NCBI GenBank assembly: GCA_022568115.1
Contig: JADFFP010000068.1
Coordinates: 1 to 6,804, forward strand
Length of the DNA: 6,804 bases
Direction: 5' to 3'
Source: Pseudomonadota bacterium
GTDB lineage: Bacteria; Pseudomonadota; Alphaproteobacteria; Sphingomonadales; SMXR01
Below the pieces are notes generated by a model. The model saw nothing but the letters and a program-made list of their open reading frames with translations, searched no databases and was not told the origin of the DNA. Each line of letters starts with the position of its first letter. The first letter of the stretch is position 1. Both the position numbers and the translations under genes were made by a program. Positions 1 through 4,143 of this stretch are shown one piece after another.

Positions 1-422
1 TGATCGCCGATGCGCCTTGGCTGGAATCGGCCCCGTTTCGCCGGGCGGCGGAGCAGGCCGGCATCGATCTGGTGCTGGTGCTGCCGCTTCATGCCGATCG
101 GGAAACGGTAGCAAAGGTGGCCGGAAAATCTGCTGGGTATCTCTACCTCCTCAGCCGCAAGGGCGTGACCGGGGTTGACCAGGAAGCGGGCCTGCCGAGC
201 CGGGATTTGATGCAAGACTTAAAAAACCTGAATGCGGCGCCGCCGGTTCTCGGTTTTGGCGTCTCCACCCCGGAGCAGGTGTGCGCGGCGCTGGAAGCGG
301 GTTGCCGGGGGGTGATCTCGGGCTCGGCGGTGGTGCAAAGGGTTGAGGATTACGTGACAGGAAAAGCCCGCCTTGAAGGCCTTTTTGCGTTTATAAGAAA
401 GATGAAGGACGCAACCAGATAG
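1..422 (+). CDS. trpA: Tryptophan synthase alpha subunit, C-terminal part (5' end outside window)
   Basis: TrpA cleaves indole-3-glycerol phosphate to indole and glyceraldehyde-3-phosphate, and passes indole through a tunnel to TrpB in the cytoplasmic alpha2-beta2 complex. The frame is open from base 3 and gives 139 residues before TAG. Diagnostic segments in order are ESAPFRRAAEQAGI, LYLLSRKGVTG (the mobile loop 6, whose Thr closes over the active site), VLGFGVSTPEQV and GVISGSAVV. The last two form the substrate phosphate-binding site at the barrel's C-terminal end. The spacing is that of the enterobacterial-type TrpA. The catalytic Glu and Asp of the N-terminal half lie upstream of the window, so activity cannot be judged fully, but nothing visible is degraded. 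The gene is convergent with the next one, with only 12 bp between stop codons, and I see no clear intrinsic terminator between them. Confidence 0.93.
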   Translation, partial: IADAPWLESAPFRRAAEQAGIDLVLVLPLHADRETVAKVAGKSAGYLYLLSRKGVTGVDQEAGLPSRDLMQDLKNLNAAPPVLGFGVSTPEQVCAALEAGCRGVISGSAVVQRVEDYVTGKARLEGLFAFIRKMKDATR

Positions 423-434
423 CGGTTCCAGGCC

Positions 435-2087
435 CTAATCCCTGAAAAATTCCGCGGCATCGAGAAGATCGATATCATCGCGTTGACGCAGTTTTTCCAT
501 GAACCAGTATTTGTGCGAGGCGCCGAACATGATCAACACCCGCTTGCCCTTGAAGATGTTGTGCTGCAGCGCCTGTGCAATCAGCGCGTAATGGCCCTGA
601 TTGATGTTGCTCCAGCCGCCCGGGCCAAGCTCGTCATTGAAATAAACGTCATAGGGCCGCCAGCCGTTTTGCTGGAGCAGGTCGTATTCGGCGCTGTGGA
701 TAAACAGCGGATCGTCCCAGCGGCCGCCGATCGCCGCTGACATTTCACGTTTGGCGGCCCGGCTTTTGGCCGTTTGTCCGGCCCGCGCCGGGTCGTTTTC
801 TATTCTATCAAGCGCGCGGCTGCGGTAGCGGTTCATATAGCTGTTCCAGGCGGCCGCGCCGATAATCTCGAAGTCCATCTCTTCGGTTAGCGGGAACAGC
901 ACCTCGGTGTATTCCGGGAACACGCTGACCCGGGGCTCGCTCACCCGGCCGGTTTCCTCAAAGCCCTTGATCGCGGCATCCAGCCGGTTGGGGGGAATTT
1001 CGGTGATAACGATATCAGGGCCGATGCGCCGGATCACATCGCGCAGGACCTCCAGCGAATAACGTTCGGACGTTTCATGCCCGTCGTGGATCATCCCCAG
1101 CACCACCACCTGATTGGGCGGGCCGCCCATGACGGTTATCCGCGCCGGCAGCGGGATGATCGAGACGGTGTCCGAGCCCTCCGAGGCGACATAAAGGGTA
1201 TGGCCGAAGATGCGCATGACGATCGGGGTCTCGCCGACCTCGATATTTTCAATGACGTCGAGGCTTTCGAGATCGATCACGGAGACCGTGGCGGCGCGGG
1301 AATTGTTGACAAAGGCATAGCGCCGGTCCGGGCTGACCGCCACCGAGAAAGGCCGGGGGCCGATGCCGCCGGCAATCTCCGCCACCACCTTAAAGGAAGC
1401 GGTGTTGATAAATTGAACCTGGTCAGCGCCGCCGCAGCTGACAATGTAGCTGACCTCATCGATCGTCAGGCTGCCGCCCAGCGGCCCGTCACAGACCGGG
1501 ACGCGCGTTACCTGTTCGCCGTTCAGCAGGTCGATGACGCTGACGGTATCCTCATCGCGGTTGGGAATGAACGCCAGCACCCCGTCATGGGTGACGTCCG
1601 CCGGATAGGGCCGCTTGCCGGTCGGATAGGTTTTGACCTCCTCACCCATGACCCGGTCAAAGACCGTGAAGGTGTCATTAAGCTCGCTGACGATATAGGC
1701 CAGATCGCCACCCCGGTCGGGGGCAAACAGACTGGGCCCGGCGCCGACCCGCCAGGCCATGGTGGTGGGCCTGCCGGCGTTATCAAGAATATGCAGGTAG
1801 TCCGAGCTGAACGCGGAGACCAGCCAGCCGCCGAGGCTTTTGACCAGATCGAGGGGGGTGTCCGGGGCGTCCCAGCGGTCAACTATTTTCCGGGTTTTGA
1901 GGTCGAGGACCTCGATCCGGTCATCGCCGGCGGCGGCGATATAAAGCCGTTCCCCTTCCTTTTGCATGCCGTGGGGGTTGGCGCCGACCGCAATGACCGC
2001 CTCGACCATAAAGCCATCCCCGGCCGTTATCTCTTCCGCCTGGCAGGAAATCAGGAGCAAACAGAATATTAAAATTATAATCGGCAT
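435..2087 (-). CDS. Predicted lipoprotein: YVTN beta-propeller fused to a Tiki/TraB/EreA-like domain
   Basis: 550 residues. The N-terminus is hydrophobic and ends in a lipobox, LISC, with the lipidated Cys predicted at 15; it lacks the usual N-terminal Lys/Arg. Residues about 29-312 hold repeated blades of the YVTN/surface-layer type, seen as G-x-x-P, then LYIAAAGDDRIEVLDL, DTVSVIDL, ATVSVIDL and LYVASEGSDTVSIIPL. Residues about 325-550 form a second domain with VVVLGMIHDGH (G-x-x-H at 331-334), VITEIPP (Glu363) and VLIMFGASHKYW (G-x-x-H at 522-525). Two G-x-x-H motifs plus an early Glu are the signature of the Tiki/TraB/EreA/ChaN-type hydrolase superfamily. The resemblance is by motif only; substrate unknown. 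The start is supported by GGGAG at 2097-2101, nine bases upstream. It probably acts at the cell envelope. The architecture call is firmer for the propeller than for the C-terminal domain. Confidence 0.85.
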   Translation of the reverse strand: MPIIILIFCLLLISCQAEEITAGDGFMVEAVIAVGANPHGMQKEGERLYIAAAGDDRIEVLDLKTRKIVDRWDAPDTPLDLVKSLGGWLVSAFSSDYLHILDNAGRPTTMAWRVGAGPSLFAPDRGGDLAYIVSELNDTFTVFDRVMGEEVKTYPTGKRPYPADVTHDGVLAFIPNRDEDTVSVIDLLNGEQVTRVPVCDGPLGGSLTIDEVSYIVSCGGADQVQFINTASFKVVAEIAGGIGPRPFSVAVSPDRRYAFVNNSRAATVSVIDLESLDVIENIEVGETPIVMRIFGHTLYVASEGSDTVSIIPLPARITVMGGPPNQVVVLGMIHDGHETSERYSLEVLRDVIRRIGPDIVITEIPPNRLDAAIKGFEETGRVSEPRVSVFPEYTEVLFPLTEEMDFEIIGAAAWNSYMNRYRSRALDRIENDPARAGQTAKSRAAKREMSAAIGGRWDDPLFIHSAEYDLLQQNGWRPYDVYFNDELGPGGWSNINQGHYALIAQALQHNIFKGKRVLIMFGASHKYWFMEKLRQRDDIDLLDAAEFFRD

Positions 2088-2100
2088 GACAGAAAACTCC

Positions 2101-2114
2101 CGGTTTATAAACCG
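2101..2114. promoter_or_regulatory. Perfect 14-bp palindrome CGGTTTATAAACCG upstream of the lipoprotein gene
   Basis: The sequence is exactly self-complementary. It lies 13 bases before the start codon of the minus-strand propeller gene and shares one base with that gene's Shine-Dalgarno (GGGAG, 2097-2101). It could be an operator for a dimeric regulator, or an mRNA hairpin that would occlude the ribosome site. No convincing -35/-10 pair for the lipoprotein gene is visible around it. Function is inferred only from position and symmetry. Confidence 0.35.
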
Positions 2115-2149
2115 CCCTCGATCTTACACGGTTCTTGAGTGTTTTGAAA

Positions 2150-2178
2150 TTGCCAAAAGAGGGAAACATCCATATAAC
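2150..2178 (+). promoter_or_regulatory. Sigma70-type promoter of the tRNA-Ala gene
   Basis: TTGCCA (2150-2155, one mismatch to TTGACA) and TATAAC (2173-2178, one mismatch to TATAAT) are separated by exactly 17 bp. Transcription would start near 2185, about five bases before the mature tRNA 5' end, so the leader is very short. The same promoter could also read through into the GIY-YIG gene, for which no promoter of its own is evident. Confidence 0.7.
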
Positions 2179-2189
2179 AGGCCTTGGCC

Positions 2190-2265
2190 GGGCCCGTAGC
2201 TCAGATGGGAGAGCGCTGCGTTCGCAATGCAGAGGCCGGGGGTTCGATTCCCCCCGGGTCCACCA
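2190..2265 (+). tRNA. tRNA-Ala(CGC), with encoded CCA
   Basis: The full cloverleaf can be drawn by hand. The acceptor stem is GGGCCCG (2190-2196) with CGGGTCC (2255-2261). The D stem is GCTC/GAGC (2199-2202, 2211-2214). The anticodon stem is CTGCG/TGCAG (2216-2220, 2228-2232) with loop TTCGCAA. The variable loop has five bases. The T stem is GGGGG/CCCCC with loop TTCGATT. The discriminator A2262 is followed by CCA (2263-2265). Anticodon CGC at 2223-2225 reads GCG. The G3:U70 wobble pair (G2192 with T2259), the main identity element for alanyl-tRNA synthetase, is present and supports alanine independently of the anticodon. It appears fully functional. Its 3' end is the junction to sequence of different composition. 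Confidence 0.97.
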
Positions 2266-2273
2266 GGCTTCGC
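2262..2273 (+). repeat. Direct repeat copy 1, ACCAGGCTTCGC, overlapping the tRNA 3' end
   Basis: This 12-mer starts at the discriminator base of tRNA-Ala and runs into the flank. It recurs with one mismatch at 2732-2743, on the other side of the GIY-YIG gene. It may mark the left edge of an inserted segment, but it is short enough that chance or a shared hairpin family could explain it. Confidence 0.45.
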
Positions 2274-2291
2274 TCTTCGAGCTACGCCTGG
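2263..2291 (+). other. Hairpin directly on the tRNA 3' end
   Basis: CCAGGC (2263-2268) pairs with GCCTGG (2286-2291). Inside it, GCTC (2272-2275) pairs with GAGC (2279-2282) around a TTC loop, and the two stems are separated by a symmetrical TTC/TAC internal loop. The first three bases are the CCA of the tRNA. No T-run follows, so it is not a classical intrinsic terminator. It could guide 3'-end processing or protect the precursor. A second small hairpin, AAGCCA/TGGCTT, follows at 2293-2308. Confidence 0.55.
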
Positions 2292-2340
2292 CAAGCCATT
2301 TATGGCTTTGACAGGTAGTAGCACGATTAGAGCGGTCCTG

Positions 2341-2410
2341 TCCGGCGTAGTCCGGCGAAGCCCGGCGAAGTCAGAAAGACGAAGATGGGCGAAGCCGGGC
2401 GAAGACGGAC
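2341..2410 (+). repeat. 10-bp-period tandem repeat (consensus ccGGGCGAAG) upstream of the GIY-YIG gene
   Basis: Seven consecutive decamers can be laid out. Three are of the form YCCGGCGWAG (2341-2370), then one is diverged (2371-2380), and then GGGCGAAG recurs in the same register. The core GGCGAAG appears four times and GGCGTAG once. The array is also partly self-complementary: GTCCG (2340-2344) with CGGAC (2406-2410), and GCCCGGC (2360-2366) with GCCGGGC (2394-2400). It fills the leader between the tRNA and the small ORF. Whether it acts as DNA binding sites or as RNA structure cannot be told from sequence. Confidence 0.6.
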
Positions 2411-2426
2411 AAAATGAGGATAAAAG

Positions 2427-2669
2427 ATGTACTTTGTTTACCTTATTCAGAGTGAGCCATATCCTGATCAAAAATACTACGGGATTACATCCAACATGGA
2501 AGCCAGGTTAAGAGACCACAACGCTGGAAAATCCCCACATACGTCTAAATACGTGCCTTGGAAATTAGTGACATTTGTAGCTTTTTCTGACAAAAGCAAA
2601 GCTCATGCATTTGAAAGATATATCAAAAGTCATTCGGGTAGGGCTTTTGCCAACAAACATTTGTGGTAA
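2427..2669 (+). CDS. Small GIY-YIG endonuclease-domain protein
   Basis: 80 residues, essentially a bare GIY-YIG nuclease domain of the single-domain type (COG2827/UPF0213-like). The first strand is MYFVYLIQS, with VYL at 4-6. The YIG motif appears as KYYGIT (17-19, YYG). The helix carries the catalytic Arg27 in ARLRDHNAG, followed by SPHTSKYVPWKLV. The metal-binding Glu is Glu63 in AFERYIKSHSGRAFANK. All key catalytic positions are present. The start is supported by TGAGG at 2415-2419, seven bases before the ATG. Family members cleave DNA, and some relatives act in repair or homing; the role of this small group is not settled. The gene is A+T-richer than the flanking host genes, lies 161 bp downstream of tRNA-Ala and is bracketed by structured repeats, which suggests a mobile origin. 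It may be co-transcribed with the tRNA. Confidence 0.85.
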   Translation: MYFVYLIQSEPYPDQKYYGITSNMEARLRDHNAGKSPHTSKYVPWKLVTFVAFSDKSKAHAFERYIKSHSGRAFANKHLW

Positions 2670-2686
2670 AAATTTTATGCGGGCTT

Positions 2687-2714
2687 CGGGTGGCTGACGC
2701 CAGTTGGCCATCCG
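2687..2714 (+). other. Hairpin just downstream of the GIY-YIG gene
   Basis: CGGGTGGC (2687-2694) pairs with GCCATCCG (2707-2714) over eight positions, one of them a G-T wobble, around a 12-base loop. It lies 17 bases after the stop codon, but the following bases are AAAA rather than T, so rho-independent termination on the plus strand is not well supported. Confidence 0.45.
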
Positions 2715-2726
2715 AAAACGCAAATT

Positions 2727-2787
2727 GGGCGACCAGGCTACGCCGTAGCGTAGCGACAGCTTCGCCCAGGCGAGAGGAGTGTCGCCC
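2727..2787. repeat. Nested hairpin block, outer arms GGGCGAC/GTCGCCC
   Basis: GGGCGAC (2727-2733) is exactly complementary to GTCGCCC (2781-2787) and encloses a smaller palindrome, GCTAC-GCC-GTAGC. The left part begins CCAGGCTACGC and the right part contains GCTTCGCCCAGG, so the block shares its building bricks with the hairpin attached to the tRNA end (2263-2291). It has no ORF. Confidence 0.5.
2732..2743 (+). repeat. Direct repeat copy 2, ACCAGGCTACGC
   Basis: It matches 11 of 12 bases of the repeat at the tRNA 3' end (2262-2273). The two copies are 470 bp apart and flank the GIY-YIG gene and its leader repeats. It is a candidate right edge of the module. Confidence 0.45.
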
Positions 2788-2848
2788 GACTTGTCCTCCG
2801 TAGCTTTACGCGAAGGAGGAAGCTTTAGCGACGGCGGACTGGCAAGTC
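2788..2848. repeat. Structured repeat with arms GACTTG/CAAGTC
   Basis: The outer arms GACTTG (2788-2793) and CAAGTC (2843-2848) enclose a hairpin. TCCTC (2794-2798) pairs with GAGGA (2816-2820), and CGTA (2799-2802) with TACG (2807-2810) around a GCTT loop. The right half holds GCGACGGCGGA (2828-2838), which recurs on the opposite strand at 3930-3940. The block ends one base before the stop codon of the minus-strand membrane gene, so it sits exactly between two convergent genes and may terminate one or both. From memory, sequences of this style accompany GIY-YIG genes in other genomes; I cannot verify that here. Confidence 0.55.
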
Positions 2849-3292
2849 CTATCTCTTTGTTTCTTTATAAGTCGGAAAAATATTCATTGAATAATGGATA
2901 AGGAAGGGGACGAGGATAATAAAAGTAAAATAAATAAAACTTTCATCCACACCCCAATCTCGATCAAATAAATCTATGTCATGACTAAGCTTTTTTGAAA
3001 ACCCAAAAAGGATGAGGCGGGAAACCACAATACTTCCAACACACATTCCCAAAAAGGGCCAAAGGGTTTCCTTTACTAATTGTCTTATTTTTACCGGCTT
3101 TTGGTTCGAAAAATCGTAAAATTTCAAAAGCCTGACCTCATAAACCTCAGACAAAAAATAAATGGAAAATCCAAAAACAATTGAAATAAGCAAAGAAGCG
3201 ACAATAGAAATGTCCTCATAGAAAGCGGCATCGAAAAAAATTTTAAAATAGATAAAAAGGAAAAAAGCCCAGGCACCGACAAATTTAACCAT
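2849..3292 (-). CDS. Hypothetical four-helix membrane protein
   Basis: 147 residues, family not recognised. Hydrophobic segments lie near residues 4-20, 29-48, 76-97 and 118-137, so a four-pass inner-membrane protein is likely. A short basic/polar loop sits around 54-75 and an acidic stretch (DIDLFDRDWGVDES) at about 105-118. No catalytic motif is visible. The start has AAGGA about ten bases upstream. The gene is strongly A+T-rich, with many A/T-ending codons, unlike trpA or the peptidase gene, which points to horizontal acquisition. It follows by 12 bp the stop codon of a truncated reading frame, as if it were the second gene of a former operon. Its own stop adjoins the structured repeat at 2788-2848. 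Confidence 0.65.
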   Translation of the reverse strand: MVKFVGAWAFFLFIYFKIFFDAAFYEDISIVASLLISIVFGFSIYFLSEVYEVRLLKFYDFSNQKPVKIRQLVKETLWPFLGMCVGSIVVSRLILFGFSKKLSHDIDLFDRDWGVDESFIYFTFIILVPFLIHYSMNIFPTYKETKR

Positions 3293-3304
3293 GGGGACTT
3301 TTCC

Positions 3305-3439
3305 TTACTCTTTGGGTTTTATTGGAATTTTATACACCTCTTGTTTTCCAAGCACAATCTTTATACCCTCTTTTCGTGAAATTGCTTTGAGATTTTCTAA
3401 GCTATTGAAAGGGGCCAACGGATAAAAATGAAATACCTT
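3305..3439 (-). pseudogene. Tail of a truncated minus-strand gene (no start codon)
   Basis: On the minus strand a frame runs from just after an in-frame TAA at 3440-3442 to TAA at 3305-3307, about 44 codons. Its translation is coding-like (NSLENLKAISRKEGIKIVLG and KQEVYKIPIKPKE) and has the same A+T-rich codon use as the downstream membrane gene. No ATG or GTG with a ribosome site is available; only a TTG at 3416-3418 could start it. Its 5' end runs into the signal-peptide codons of the RidA gene on the other strand, consistent with a recombination joint that removed the front of the gene. Such a short frame could also be open by chance. Confidence 0.35.
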
Positions 3440-3895
3440 TTACTGACATCTGCACTCATTACTGGTTTAATGACCGGCGGCACTTACGCCGGGGAGGAGC
3501 AAACCATGTCAGAGATCGAACATCTGCGTCCGCAGGTCTATATTGACAACAATTTGCCGTTCTCGGCTGCGGTGCGGGTCGGGGATATGATTTATCTTTC
3601 CGGCCAGGTCGGGACCCTGCCGGGAACCAAAGACTTGGCGCCGGGTGGCATCGAAGGCGAGACCCGCCAGACCATGGAAAACATCAAAATGGTGGTGGAA
3701 AAGTACGGATCAAGCATGGAGCGGGTGTTTAAATGCACCATTTTCCTGGCCGACATGGCGGAATGGGACGCCATGAATGAGATTTATGTGACCTTTTTCA
3801 AGCCCGATAAACTGCCGGCGAGATCGGCGCTCGGCGTCAATGGGCTGGCGCTCGGCGCCCGGGTCGAGATTGAATGCATTGCGCTGATTTCTTAA
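3428..3895 (+). CDS. RidA (YjgF/UK114) family protein with signal peptide
   Basis: 155 residues. Residues 1-21 look like a Sec signal peptide: MKYLLL, a hydrophobic core, then TYA before GEE, so the mature protein would be periplasmic. From about residue 30 the chain is a standard RidA fold: MIYLSGQVG (55-62), ETRQTMENIKMVV, FKCTIFLADM, LPARSALGV with the ligand-binding Arg132, and ARVEIECIA with Glu149. RidA enzymes hydrolyse reactive enamine/imine intermediates; trimers bind the substrate carboxylate through this Arg. The usual GPYS near the N-terminus is LPFS here, so the Tyr is Phe. The start at 3428 has only a weak, badly spaced ribosome site, whereas an in-frame ATG at 3506 has an excellent one. 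Starting there gives 129 residues, the usual length of cytosolic RidA. Both products may be made. Confidence 0.88.
   Translation: MKYLLLTSALITGLMTGGTYAGEEQTMSEIEHLRPQVYIDNNLPFSAAVRVGDMIYLSGQVGTLPGTKDLAPGGIEGETRQTMENIKMVVEKYGSSMERVFKCTIFLADMAEWDAMNEIYVTFFKPDKLPARSALGVNGLALGARVEIECIALIS
3491..3508 (+). promoter_or_regulatory. Strong internal ribosome binding site and ATG within the RidA gene
   Basis: GGGGAGGAG (3491-3499) is followed after six bases by ATG at 3506-3508, in frame with the upstream start. It falls just after the predicted signal-peptide cleavage site. Translation from here would give a leaderless RidA. The codons GGG GAG GAG also encode Gly-Glu-Glu, so chance cannot be excluded. 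Confidence 0.5.
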
Positions 3896-3900
3896 ATATC

Positions 3901-3916
3901 GCTCACGCCAGTGAGC
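3901..3916 (+). terminator. Hairpin after the RidA gene, possible weak terminator
   Basis: GCTCAC (3901-3906) pairs perfectly with GTGAGC (3911-3916) around GCCA, five bases after the stop codon. Only three T residues follow, so it is weak as an intrinsic terminator. Confidence 0.4.
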
Positions 3917-3929
3917 TTTGGCTATCGCT

Positions 3930-3955
3930 TCCGCCGTCGCCAAGGCTATGGCGGA
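3930..3955 (-). repeat. Second copy of the GCGACGGCGGA repeat hairpin
   Basis: TCCGCC (3930-3935) pairs with GGCGGA (3950-3955). Read on the minus strand, the element contains GCGACGGCGGA, identical to 2828-2838 in the repeat next to the membrane gene. Both sites also carry a TAGC-(N)-TTxGCG-like core between G+C-rich arms. This looks like one dispersed family of short structured repeats. Confidence 0.45.
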
Positions 3956-3968
3956 CGAGCCGCGGGGG

Positions 3969-4000
3969 CGCGCAACGATGCGCGAGGGCCGTTCGGCCCT
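3969..4000. repeat. Two adjacent perfect hairpins
   Basis: CGCGCA (3969-3974) pairs with TGCGCG (3979-3984) around ACGA. Immediately after, AGGGCC (3985-3990) pairs with GGCCCT (3995-4000) around GTTC. They abut without a spacer. They belong to the hairpin-rich 248-bp gap between the RidA and peptidase genes, which otherwise has no gene that I can support. Confidence 0.5.
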
Positions 4001-4031
4001 AGTCGGCGCTAGGCGCACCTCCAGTTTATAT

Positions 4032-4131
4032 CACCCTCACCCTATCCCTCTCCCCTCAAGGGAGAGGGGATTAGAAAAGTGCCCTTACTTAACTCCCTCT
4101 CCCCTCCGAGGGAGAGGGTGGGGTGAGGGGG
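4032..4131. repeat. MITE-like palindromic element with twin hairpins
   Basis: A roughly 100-bp element. The left arm starts CACCCTCACCC and the right arm, read in reverse complement, starts CCCCCTCACCC; the arms can be paired over about 20 of 23 positions (4032-4054 with 4110-4131). Within it are two hairpins with identical stems, CCCTCTCCC and GGGAGAGGG, at 4046-4068 and 4095-4118. Short pyrimidine-rich elements of this kind occur as dispersed intergenic repeats in many proteobacteria. It encodes nothing. It lies between the 3' ends of the convergent RidA and peptidase genes and may help terminate both. Confidence 0.65.
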
Positions 4132-4143
4132 TCTAATAGAAAA

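Noticed and set aside
1077..2072. A long plus-strand open frame opposite the propeller gene
   Set aside because: It is a shadow of the minus-strand gene, with low-complexity composition rich in Asp, Arg, Gly and His and no recognisable domain. The minus-strand frame has clear domains and a ribosome site.
2308..2340. A perfect TTGACA at 2308-2313 as -35 of a dedicated GIY-YIG promoter
   Set aside because: No acceptable -10 hexamer lies 15-19 bp downstream; the sequence there is G+C-rich.
2341..2410. A CRISPR array
   Set aside because: The repeats are 10 bp, contiguous and without unique spacers.
2227..2511. An open frame running from inside the tRNA into the nuclease gene
   Set aside because: It starts within the tRNA anticodon arm and reads repeats and the GIY-YIG gene in another frame; no coding features.
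2190..3427. A classical tRNA-integrated genomic island with att sites
   Set aside because: No integrase is visible and no long copy of the tRNA 3' end is found downstream; the only repeat is 12 bp with a mismatch. I keep it as a hypothesis for a smaller, different kind of module.
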